The notes below the pieces were generated by a model. The model worked only from the letters and a program-made list of their open reading frames with translations. It searched no databases and was not told the DNA's origin. From Terrimesophilobacter sp038243605 (GTDB taxonomy: Bacteria > Actinomycetota > Actinomycetes > Actinomycetales > Microbacteriaceae): 64,000 nt of DNA. This document shows positions 1 through 7,431 of this stretch, one piece after another. Every line of letters begins with the position of its first letter. Positions within the stretch are counted from its first letter, which is position 1. Made by a program: the position numbers and the translations under genes. Location of the stretch: the NCBI GenBank assembly GCA_038243605.1, contig JBBSQX010000010.1, positions 1 through 64,000 of the forward strand, written 5' to 3'.

Positions 1-1488
1 CTTGCCGCCCTCGAGGTTGTAGAAACCGATAGCGAGACGGTGGGGGCGGATGGTGGGGTAGTCGGCCACAGCGCTCTGCAACACAGCGAAGCTCGTGAAG
101 GTGCCACTGTCATCCGTCTCGAACGATGGTCGAAGCGTGTTGACACCCGCAGTTTCAAGCCAGAGCTTCGCCCACTCTGTGAGCTCCCGACCGCTCGTGG
201 TTTCAAGCTCCACGAACAAGTCCTTAAGCTCGGTGTTGCCCCAGGCGTGCTTCTTGAAGTACGCGGCGACACCGGCGAAGAACTTGTCTTCCCCCACCCA
301 CGCGACGAGCTGCTTCAGAACGGAGCCACCCTTCGCGTAGGTGATGCCGTCGAAGTTCACCTGCACATCTTCGAGGTCGTTGATGGTGGCGAAGACCGGA
401 TGGGTGGATGGCAGCTGGTCTTGGCGGTACGCCCAACTCTTCTCCATCGCCTGGAATGTTGTCCACGCCTCAGTCCATTCTGTGGCGTTCGCGGTGGAGA
501 TAGTGGATGCCCACTCGGCAAAAGACTCGTTCAGCCACAGGTCGTTCCACCACTTCATCGTGACGAGGTCGCCAAACCACATGTGCGCAAGCTCGTGCAG
601 GATGGTGACGACACGGCGCTCCTTCATGGCATCCGTCACCTTCGATCGGAACACGTATGCCTCTGTGAACGTCACCGCTCCAGCGTTCTCCATGGCACCG
701 GCGTTGAACTCGGGCACGAACATTTGGTCGTACTTTTCGAACGCGTACGGGTAGTCGAATTTCTCTTCGTAGTACGCAAAGCCTTTGCGGGTGATGTCGA
801 AAATGTAGTCAGCGTCAAGGTGCTCGCTGAGCGACTTACGTGAGTAGAGGCCGAGCGGGATGGTGCGGCCGTCGCTACTGGTGAGCTCGCTCGTGATCTT
901 TGCGTACGGGCCGGCCACAACCGCGGTGATGTAGGAGGAGATGCGTGGTGTGGGTGTGAACGCCCAGACTGAGTTGTCGCCCTCGGTGGTGCGAGTCTCG
1001 ACAGGCTGGTTGCTGATGACCTCCCATGCGGCCGGAGCGGTGACGGTGAACTTAAACGTGGCCTTCAGGTCGGGCTGCTCAAACACGGTGAATACGCGGC
1101 GGGAGTCTGGAACCTCGAACTGTGAGTACAAATACACCTCGCCGTCTACCGGGTCGACGAAGCGGTGCATGCCCTCGCCTGTGTTCGTGTATTCGGCATC
1201 CGCGACGACGGTGAGCATGTTGTCGTCTGCGAGGTTGTCGAGTTGAATGCGCACGCCGTCGGCGGCCGAAGTGTCGACCGCAGCACCGTTCAACTCAATC
1301 GAGTGCACTGTACGCGTGAACGCGTCGATGAAGGTGGAGGAGCCCGCCTTTGCGGTGAAACGCACGATCGTGGTGCTGCGGAAAACTTCGGCACCCGTGG
1401 TGAGGTCGAGTGTGACGTCGTAGCTGTCAACGTTGACGAGCGCCTTGCGCTCCTGGGCTTCGACGCGGGTGAGGTTATCTCCGGGCAA
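1..1488 (-). CDS. pepN: Aminopeptidase N, M1 family (3' end beyond window)
   Basis: Zinc metallo-aminopeptidase that removes N-terminal residues from peptides in the cytosol. The reverse strand reads open from a TTG at 1488 to the window edge, giving about 496 residues of an enzyme usually near 850, so the C-terminal half lies outside. The TTG is chosen because an AAGGAG ribosome site (1495-1500) sits 6 nt upstream and the protein then begins PGDNLTRVEAQER, the usual actinobacterial PepN start. The substrate-anchoring GAMEN motif is present (FNAGAMENAG), followed by the zinc site HELAH at about residues 298-302, and then by NESFAEW, which supplies the third zinc ligand. It is transcribed away from the downstream reductase gene. 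Identity is secure; only the missing half is unseen. Confidence 0.95.
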   Translation of the reverse strand, partial: MPGDNLTRVEAQERKALVNVDSYDVTLDLTTGAEVFRSTTIVRFTAKAGSSTFIDAFTRTVHSIELNGAAVDTSAADGVRIQLDNLADDNMLTVVADAEYTNTGEGMHRFVDPVDGEVYLYSQFEVPDSRRVFTVFEQPDLKATFKFTVTAPAAWEVISNQPVETRTTEGDNSVWAFTPTPRISSYITAVVAGPYAKITSELTSSDGRTIPLGLYSRKSLSEHLDADYIFDITRKGFAYYEEKFDYPYAFEKYDQMFVPEFNAGAMENAGAVTFTEAYVFRSKVTDAMKERRVVTILHELAHMWFGDLVTMKWWNDLWLNESFAEWASTISTANATEWTEAWTTFQAMEKSWAYRQDQLPSTHPVFATINDLEDVQVNFDGITYAKGGSVLKQLVAWVGEDKFFAGVAAYFKKHAWGNTELKDLFVELETTSGRELTEWAKLWLETAGVNTLRPSFETDDSGTFTSFAVLQSAVADYPTIRPHRLAIGFYNLEGGK

Positions 1489-1613
1489 CGGAATCTCCTT
1501 CGTGGGGGTGGATGGGGAAGAGTCTGGCCGTGAGGCCTGGCACCGATTTCCAGCCTAGTATTCACGGCACTGTGCACGCAGCGAGTGAGAACATTTCCAC
1601 GTATCGTGAAGCT

Positions 1614-2243
1614 ATGTCTGAGACCTCAACGCCATCTACTTCTGTGACCACCGTCGATTTCTGGTTCGACCCGTCCTGCCCGTGGGCATGGATGACGAGT
1701 CGCTGGGTGGAAGAGGTTGCGCCGCAACGAAACCTCGACGTCACGTGGCATGTCATGAGCTTGGCTGTGCTGAATGAAGATCAGGATGTGTCAGAGAGCT
1801 ATCGTGAGTTCTTCCCCCGCGCGCTCCGCTACACCCGACTTGTGGCTGCCGTGCGCGAACTCGACGGCGCGGATGCCATCGGGCCTCTCTATACCGCCCT
1901 CGGCTCACGCATTCATCCCGGTGGCTCCCAGAACCCTGACGAGGTGATTCCGGAAGCGCTCGCAGAGCTCGGTCTTCCAGCGGACTATCTGCGGTATTCA
2001 GAGAGTGACGAGTACGACGAGCAGATGCGCGCGAGCCACTTCGACGGTATCGGTCGCGTGGGGCAAGATGTCGGTACGCCGATCATCGCCGTCAATGGCA
2101 CTGCCTTCTTCGGTCCCGTGATTTCACCGATCCCTCGTGGAGAGCAAGCGCTCACCCTGTGGGATGGCGTTGTCGCTGCGGCAAGCTTCGACGGTTTTTT
2201 CGAGCTCAAGCGTTCCCGCACTCGCGAACCGCAGTTCGATTGA
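1614..2243 (+). CDS. DsbA-fold reductase, Rv2466c-like (mycothiol-dependent family)
   Basis: A 209-residue thioredoxin-fold protein of the DsbA/FrnE type. It matches the mycobacterial Rv2466c family along its length: FWFDPSCPW near the N-terminus, HVMSLAVLNE, GTPIIAVNG with the cis-Pro loop, and a C-terminal FELKRSRTREPQFD. Rv2466c is a mycothiol-dependent reductase whose active site is CPWC. Here the motif is CPWA (Cys22, Ala25), so the resolving cysteine is absent and a monothiol mechanism would be needed. The ATG at 1614 is preferred over the in-frame upstream start at 1512 because family proteins begin shortly before FWFDP. It is divergent from pepN and convergent with the DUF2510 gene that follows. 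The fold is certain; the electron donor is inferred from the family. Confidence 0.88.
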   Translation: MSETSTPSTSVTTVDFWFDPSCPWAWMTSRWVEEVAPQRNLDVTWHVMSLAVLNEDQDVSESYREFFPRALRYTRLVAAVRELDGADAIGPLYTALGSRIHPGGSQNPDEVIPEALAELGLPADYLRYSESDEYDEQMRASHFDGIGRVGQDVGTPIIAVNGTAFFGPVISPIPRGEQALTLWDGVVAAASFDGFFELKRSRTREPQFD

Positions 2244-2265
2244 TCTATAGGTCGATGTTTACCGC

Positions 2266-3132
2266 CTATGCCACGTCCTCAGGAAGCTCACTGACAAGCC
2301 CAATGAAGCTGAAGAAGGCAATAAGTCGAATGGCGCTGGAGAGGCTGCTTTTCGTTGCGGCAGCGAGTTCACCGGGAGTCATGTAGGCGTTGGTGAGCGT
2401 TGATGCCATCTGCATCTGTTCGCTGCTCGGCTTAATCGAGGCAATGGTGGGGATGCGCCGCAACTTAAATCGATTCCGCGAATTGACACTGGCAATGGGT
2501 CCACCAGACTCAATCTCGACCCCCAGCATCCACAGCAGTGGTCGAATATCTTGCCCTGCGTGAGGGGGTGTTCTTGCCTTAGAGCGGGGCCGCATTTTCA
2601 CGGTCAATGAGCCCACGATGCGCGGCAGGGTCTCGAGTGCGACATCGCACCAGTAAAGGCCTCGTCCTACGTCGATGATCAATTCGGGAATCTGCCCAGA
2701 TGTAGCCCGAATAAGTGAGTGGCGTCCGACAGTGTTGATGGCAAAATTCACTGCCAGCCATCCGTTGGCTGATCCAGATGTCTGACGTTTGTCAGGCTCA
2801 ACGGCAGGAGCCGCAGGAGCCGCAGTGGCAGTCTCACCTGTCGAGGCGGAGGAGACCGCGGCAACGACAGGAGTGGATATCTGAGGTTCAAGCGGAGGGG
2901 CCGCCTTTACCATTACCCCCGCAGCGTCCGCAAGTTTGGGTGCCGCGACTTCTGGCTCCTCCGGTTCCGCAAAGACGGAGCTTGGCGTGATCAGAATAGT
3001 CTCTGATGCTGTGGCGGGCCCGTGAGAATCACTGGTGTGCTCGGTCCAGGAATAGCTGTCCCACCACCGTGCGTGAGTGGTACCCAAGGGGTCGGGGTAC
3101 CAGCCAGCGGGAATGCGTTCAGGTTCGTGCAT
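2266..3132 (-). CDS. DUF2510-domain protein of unknown function
   Basis: A 288-residue protein with three parts. Residues 1-35 form a DUF2510 module (AGWYPDPLGTTHARWWDSYSW), a short Trp-rich domain common at the N-termini of actinobacterial membrane-associated proteins. Residues about 45-120 are Ala/Pro/Glu-rich and look disordered. Residues about 120-288 form a globular part I do not recognise. It has alternating basic and hydrophobic stretches and ends in a hydrophobic helix (AIRLIAFFSFIGLVSEL) that could be buried or membrane-associated. A GGAGGGGG ribosome site precedes the ATG. No signal peptide is present. It is convergent with the reductase gene, 22 nt away, and has a 320-nt upstream spacer. 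No function can be assigned. Confidence 0.8.
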   Translation of the reverse strand: MHEPERIPAGWYPDPLGTTHARWWDSYSWTEHTSDSHGPATASETILITPSSVFAEPEEPEVAAPKLADAAGVMVKAAPPLEPQISTPVVAAVSSASTGETATAAPAAPAVEPDKRQTSGSANGWLAVNFAINTVGRHSLIRATSGQIPELIIDVGRGLYWCDVALETLPRIVGSLTVKMRPRSKARTPPHAGQDIRPLLWMLGVEIESGGPIASVNSRNRFKLRRIPTIASIKPSSEQMQMASTLTNAYMTPGELAAATKSSLSSAIRLIAFFSFIGLVSELPEDVA

Positions 3133-3455
3133 CGTTGTGCCCCCTCCCAGAGACGCGAAAGAAAACGTATTTAGAAATTGAGAGCCGTGTGTGTCAAATT
3201 TACGGTGCTGCGTGCGACCGCCAGATTCGACTGTGCGTTGTCGAGGGGTTCTGGGGTTTTTGACACTAGTAATTCTCTCTCATTCGTAGGTTCGTTAAGT
3301 GTTCGGAGCGAACGGCGTCGTGGATTGGTGAGACGGCCGGGTTGCCCCAACGACAACTCCACCTCGTCGGCACAGTGCATCAAACTGTGAGCCCGAACGC
3401 GGGCAGCGAAGGCAGGCGGGCGACGCACAGCAGGCCATTCCATAGAATATGAAGC
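3133..3455. other. Intergenic spacer between divergent DUF2510 gene and rpiB
   Basis: About 320 nt with no convincing gene. The short open frames on both strands lack ribosome sites and family-like sequence. A TTGACA-like hexamer lies near 3260 but has no well-spaced -10 partner, and CATAGAAT lies just before the rpiB start. It must hold promoters for two divergent genes, but I cannot place them firmly. Confidence 0.5.
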
Positions 3456-3941
3456 ATGCGCATCCATATCGCCACGGATCATGCCGGGCTCGAGTTCAGC
3501 CGTCAATTACAGGACCATGTGCGGTCAGCGGGTCACGACGTGATTGATCATGGGCCCGCGGAGTATGACGCTCTCGACGATTACCCTTCCTTTTGCATCA
3601 ATGCCGCTATCGGAGTTGTCGCTGACCAACAGGCTGGCGTTGATGCTCTCGGTGTTGTGTTCGGCGGATCCGGCAACGGCGAACAGATGGCGGCCAATAA
3701 GGTACGTGGTGCGCGAGCAGCACTTGTCTGGAATGTGTCCACTGCCCAGCTCGCCCGCGAACACAACGACGCAAACTTGATTTCGATCGGTGCGCGACAG
3801 CACACAGTAGGCGAGGCGATCCTCTTCATCGACACCTTCATCGCTACATCGTTCTCGGGCGAGGAGCGCCACTCTCGGCGCATCGCTCAACTTCGCGAAT
3901 ACGAAGACACCGGGGCCATTGCTGGCAAGCTGGTGGACTGA
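3456..3941 (+). CDS. rpiB: Ribose-5-phosphate isomerase B
   Basis: Interconverts ribose 5-phosphate and ribulose 5-phosphate in the non-oxidative pentose phosphate pathway. The protein has 161 residues, normal for the actinobacterial RpiB/LacAB family. It starts MRIHIATDHAG, where the conserved Asp and His sit in the phosphate-binding loop. It also carries GGSGNGEQMAANK, the form in which Glu replaces the catalytic Cys of the E. coli-type enzyme, as known for mycobacterial RpiB. ANLISIGARQHT follows as expected. The gene leads a same-strand run with the DNA glycosylase 12 nt downstream, so the two are probably cotranscribed although unrelated in pathway. Assignment is firm. Confidence 0.95.
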   Translation: MRIHIATDHAGLEFSRQLQDHVRSAGHDVIDHGPAEYDALDDYPSFCINAAIGVVADQQAGVDALGVVFGGSGNGEQMAANKVRGARAALVWNVSTAQLAREHNDANLISIGARQHTVGEAILFIDTFIATSFSGEERHSRRIAQLREYEDTGAIAGKLVD

Positions 3942-3953
3942 GGTACTGAAGCT

Positions 3954-4937
3954 ATGCCAGAAGGTCATTCCGTACATCGCATCGCCCGCCAGTTCGCGTT
4001 GCATTTTGTCGGGCACCGCGTGGCGGTGAGCTCCCCACAGGGGAGATTCGCCGAAGGCGCGGAGTTGCTTGACGGGCTCACCATGACTGACTCGCAGGCT
4101 GTCGGAAAGCAGATGTTTCTTGAGTTCGCTGCAGACGAGGATTCACCGCGGCTGTGGCTGCGCGTGCACCTCGGTATTTACGGAGCATGGGATTTCGCGG
4201 GCGACATAACGACGGATGCCTCCACGGCATCCACTAGAGGTAAGATGGGTCAAACCGGAATGCACGGCATCGACCTCGCCGATGTCGAAGATTCTGTGCA
4301 CTCGATTGGTGCGCCCCGTCTCTCACGGTTGCGCATGGCAGAGCGTGAGACTGAGCAGGCGTTGGTGGAATTCCCTGCCGAGCCGGTCGGCCAAGTTCGA
4401 GTGCGGCTTCTCACCGAGACGGCCGTTGCCGATTTGCGCGGGCCGACCGCGTGCGAAGTTCTTCAACCAGACGAGGTGGCGGCGGTCATTGCGCGGCTTG
4501 GCCCCGATCCGCTCGTCGATGAGGGCGGCGACGCTGAGCAGCGATTCGTCGACGTTGTGCGCCGCAAACCGACGCCCATCGGGCTACTCCTCATGGATCA
4601 GTCAGTGGTGGCAGGTATCGGCAATGTGTACCGCGCCGAACTGTTGTTTCGTGCCGGTCTTGATCCGCACACCCCCGGTAAGAACCTGCCAGAAGATGTC
4701 GTGCGGGCACTCTGGAAAGACTGGACATACCTGCTGCGCATCGGCGTGCAGACCGGGCTCATACTCACCATGGATGACCTCTCCGGCGAGGACTACATAA
4801 AGGCCGTCGCGAGCCGCGATGATCGACACTGGGTGTACCACCGAGCGGGGTTGCCGTGCCGTCGTTGTGGTACAAATATTGCGCTGGAGTTGGCGGCGGC
4901 ACGAAAGTTGTACTGGTGCCCGAAGTGTCAGGTCTAG
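3954..4937 (+). CDS. nei: Fpg/Nei-family DNA glycosylase
   Basis: Base-excision repair enzyme that removes oxidised bases and cleaves the abasic site. The 327-residue protein begins MPEGHSVHR. After Met removal the N-terminal Pro is the Schiff-base nucleophile, with Glu3 as acid. PEGHSVHR is the signature of the Nei2-type branch rather than MutM. The helix-two-turn-helix lies around GIGNVYRAELLF. The C-terminus carries the zinc finger CRRCGTN ... YWCPKCQV with all four Cys. An insert rich in Thr/Ser (about residues 85-105) is slightly longer than in MutM. It sits 12 nt after rpiB. Exact lesion preference cannot be read from the sequence. Confidence 0.93.
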   Translation: MPEGHSVHRIARQFALHFVGHRVAVSSPQGRFAEGAELLDGLTMTDSQAVGKQMFLEFAADEDSPRLWLRVHLGIYGAWDFAGDITTDASTASTRGKMGQTGMHGIDLADVEDSVHSIGAPRLSRLRMAERETEQALVEFPAEPVGQVRVRLLTETAVADLRGPTACEVLQPDEVAAVIARLGPDPLVDEGGDAEQRFVDVVRRKPTPIGLLLMDQSVVAGIGNVYRAELLFRAGLDPHTPGKNLPEDVVRALWKDWTYLLRIGVQTGLILTMDDLSGEDYIKAVASRDDRHWVYHRAGLPCRRCGTNIALELAAARKLYWCPKCQV

Positions 4938-5003
4938 TCCTTCTCGACTGACCGATACCGCCCGATTGCTGTCCAGGCGTGAGTGCGTGCCAAGCTTGAG
5001 CTC

Positions 5004-5624
5004 ATGCGTCGTACTCCCCACTATGTGATCGCCGATCCGAACGAGGTTCGCAAACTCATTCGCGAGAATCCGTGGGCCACAATTATCGCGAATACCGCCA
5101 AAGGTATGGTCGCGAGCCACTACCCGGTGATGCTCGAAGAGGGCCGCGACGAGATCAGTATTGTGAGTCATGTTGGTAAACCGGATGACCGTTCTCTTGA
5201 GCTTGGCACTGCAGAGGTGCTCGTGATCATCCAGGGCGCCCACGGCTACATTTCGCCCGGATGGTATGGGGATGTTCCGGCCGTTCCCACCTGGGATCAC
5301 TCCACCGTGCACCTCTATGGGGTGCCGGAGATTCTCAGCGATGAGGAGAATTGGCGTGTACTCGACGAACTTGTGGAGCATTTCGAGGGTGAGATGCCGC
5401 ACCCGAAGCTCCTGAAAGACAACGAACAGTACGGCCGCAGCATTTTTGATGGAACCGTGGGATTTCGTATCGTTGTCTCACGTTTTGAGGCACGGTTGAA
5501 GCTCAGTCAAGACAAGCCTGAGAGCACAAAGAAAACTGTGGCTGACGAACTCGAACACGGTGCCCACTACACCCATCCCCAGTTAGCGGCCGACTTGCGT
5601 CGCGTGAACGGACTCACCTCATGA
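5004..5624 (+). CDS. PaiB-like FMN-binding protein
   Basis: A 206-residue split-barrel flavin-binding protein of the PaiB / FMN-binding negative transcriptional regulator family. Recognisable blocks are ENPWATIIANT, GMVASHYPVML, VSHVGKPDDRS, GAHGYISPGWYG, VPTWDHSTVHLYG and a C-terminal GFRIVVSRFEARLKLSQDK. In Bacillus PaiB is linked to sporulation and protease control, but here the role is unknown, and the name reflects fold only. The ATG at 5004 is preferred to the in-frame GTG at 4983 because homologues begin MR..P just before the first strand; no strong ribosome site supports either. Its stop overlaps the start of the amidohydrolase (ATGA), indicating translational coupling. Confidence 0.85.
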   Translation: MRRTPHYVIADPNEVRKLIRENPWATIIANTAKGMVASHYPVMLEEGRDEISIVSHVGKPDDRSLELGTAEVLVIIQGAHGYISPGWYGDVPAVPTWDHSTVHLYGVPEILSDEENWRVLDELVEHFEGEMPHPKLLKDNEQYGRSIFDGTVGFRIVVSRFEARLKLSQDKPESTKKTVADELEHGAHYTHPQLAADLRRVNGLTS

Positions 5625-7069
5625 CCATTCTCGCCAACGCTCGCCTCGGCGATTCCCTCGTCAACATTGAGATCGAGAACGGAATTATCACTGCGGTCTC
5701 GCCTGTTGGCACATCATCCGAGGTCGTGTCGGGCGACACGATTGACCTCGAAGGCCGGTGGGTTTTGCCTGGGTTGTGGGATCACCACGTGCATTTCAAT
5801 CAGCAGGCGCTCGCGGTGCGTCGCATCGACGTGTCTGGCGCAACATCCGCCGCAGAGGCAGCCCAGATAATGGCGAATCAGGTCTCGAGAGTACGTTTGC
5901 CCGTCGGGCATCCGCTCATCGGGCACGGATTCCGTGATGGGTTGTGGCCGGATACCCCCACGACCGAGATGCTTGACGCCGCGGTAGGCGGAGTGCCGAC
6001 ATTGCTCATCAGCGGCGACCTGCATTGCGCCTGGCTGAATACCGCTGCGCTCGCGATGTTCGGCCACGCTGGGCATCCAACAGGGATGCTGCTGGAGGAT
6101 CCCTGCTTCGCGCTCATGGCGCGATTGCAAGATATTCCGGATGCCACTCTCGACGAGTGGGTCGTTGACGCTGCGACCGAGGCAGCCGCCCGCGGGGTGG
6201 TTGGCGTTGTCGACATGGAGATGGGGCCGAACATCCAGTCATGGCTGCGTCGGGTGGAGAGTGGATTCTCAGCTCTGCGCATTCAGGCTGGCATCTACAC
6301 TTCGCATCTCGACGAGGCAATCAGCGCAGGCCTCAGCACCGGCACGCCGCTGGGTGGTTCAACTCTGGTCACGTCTGGGCCGTTCAAGATTCTTACCGAC
6401 GGTTCGCTCAATACCCGCACGGCGTACTGCGTCGAGGAGTATCAGGGCACCCACGATCACGGCCTGCTCACGGTGTCGCCAGACGAGCTCGTTCCGCTGA
6501 TGACAAAAGCCAGTGCCGCTGGCATTGAGCCCGCCGTGCACGCGATCGGCGATGAAGCGAACCGGCTGGTGCTCGATGCGTTCGAGGCCGTCGGATGCCG
6601 TGGCCGCATCGAACACGCGCAGCTTCTTCGCACGCACGACATCCCGCGGTTCGGGGCTCTCGGTGTGGCGGCAAGTGTGCAACCAGAGCACGCCATGGAT
6701 GATCGCGACATTGCGGAGCATCACTGGGCTGGACGCACCGATCGCGCATTTGTTTTACGCAGCCTGCTCGATACTGGAGCTCAGTTGCTGCTCGGCTCTG
6801 ATGCTCCAGTCTCACCCCTTGACCCGTGGGTCACCATGAGCGCTGCCGTCTCGAGATCGCGCGATGGACGCGAGCCGTGGCATCCAGAGCAGGTGATTAC
6901 GGTAGGCGAGGCGCTCGCAGCATCCACCCAGACGACGGTTGCTGTTGGCCAACTCGCTGACCTGATTGCGGTCGACCGCGACCCATTTACCGCATCAGGT
7001 GATGAACTACGCAGCATGTCAGTTGCGCTCACGATGCTGGCGGGTTCCGTCACACACAACGCGATGTAA
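5621..7069 (+). CDS. Amidohydrolase, YtcJ-like metal-dependent hydrolase
   Basis: A 482-residue member of the amidohydrolase superfamily (TIM-barrel metal hydrolases), YtcJ subgroup. Metal-site features are visible: GLWDHHVHFNQQAL (the HxH ligand pair) near residue 55, GPFKILTDGSLNTRTA in mid-barrel, PAVHAIGDEAN and GRIEHAQLL for the later His ligands, and LLLGSDAPVSPLDPW for the catalytic Asp. A composite beta-sandwich is formed by the first 50 and last 50 residues. The substrate is probably a cyclic amide or N-acyl compound, but this subgroup has few characterised members and none can be chosen here. The start overlaps the PaiB-like stop by four bases, so the pair forms an operon. Confidence 0.88.
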   Translation: MTILANARLGDSLVNIEIENGIITAVSPVGTSSEVVSGDTIDLEGRWVLPGLWDHHVHFNQQALAVRRIDVSGATSAAEAAQIMANQVSRVRLPVGHPLIGHGFRDGLWPDTPTTEMLDAAVGGVPTLLISGDLHCAWLNTAALAMFGHAGHPTGMLLEDPCFALMARLQDIPDATLDEWVVDAATEAAARGVVGVVDMEMGPNIQSWLRRVESGFSALRIQAGIYTSHLDEAISAGLSTGTPLGGSTLVTSGPFKILTDGSLNTRTAYCVEEYQGTHDHGLLTVSPDELVPLMTKASAAGIEPAVHAIGDEANRLVLDAFEAVGCRGRIEHAQLLRTHDIPRFGALGVAASVQPEHAMDDRDIAEHHWAGRTDRAFVLRSLLDTGAQLLLGSDAPVSPLDPWVTMSAAVSRSRDGREPWHPEQVITVGEALAASTQTTVAVGQLADLIAVDRDPFTASGDELRSMSVALTMLAGSVTHNAM

Positions 7070-7107
7070 TTGTCTCTCGGGGGCAACCCCACCACGCTTT
7101 TGGGCGC

Positions 7108-7296
7108 TCAGTGCGCGCCGTGTGCGGCATGCCGTGAGCGCTGCATCGGGAATCCGACCGCCGGCTGAAGCTCAGGGCGAGGTGTCTCTAGCTGATCGGT
7201 CCACGCCGTGCCTGTCCACCATCTGAGCAGGTGGAGTCCGGTGGGGTCTGGGTACCAGCCAAAGGGGGGAAGTGGCTGTTGAGGGGTAACAGACAT
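7108..7296 (-). CDS. Small DUF2510-domain protein
   Basis: A 62-residue protein consisting almost entirely of one DUF2510 module: FGWYPDPTGLHLLRWWTGTAW at residues 12-32, then a short Pro/His-rich tail ending AHGAH. An AGGA ribosome site precedes the ATG. No membrane segment or catalytic motif is visible. It is either a stand-alone binding module or the remnant of a longer DUF2510 protein; the intact start signal and stop favour a real small gene. It stands between the amidohydrolase (convergent) and the large membrane protein. Function unknown. Confidence 0.65.
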   Translation of the reverse strand: MSVTPQQPLPPFGWYPDPTGLHLLRWWTGTAWTDQLETPRPELQPAVGFPMQRSRHAAHGAH

Positions 7297-7431
7297 ATCA
7301 ATTCCTACAGGTGCCTGCCGCTTGGCGCTTCGGGTGCGGCGGTTCGGCCTACCAAAGCCGTGGGGGTTGAACGGTATCCCCCATACTAGGCACGAGAATT
7401 CTTCGCAACAGCCCCCATTCGGGGGGTATTT

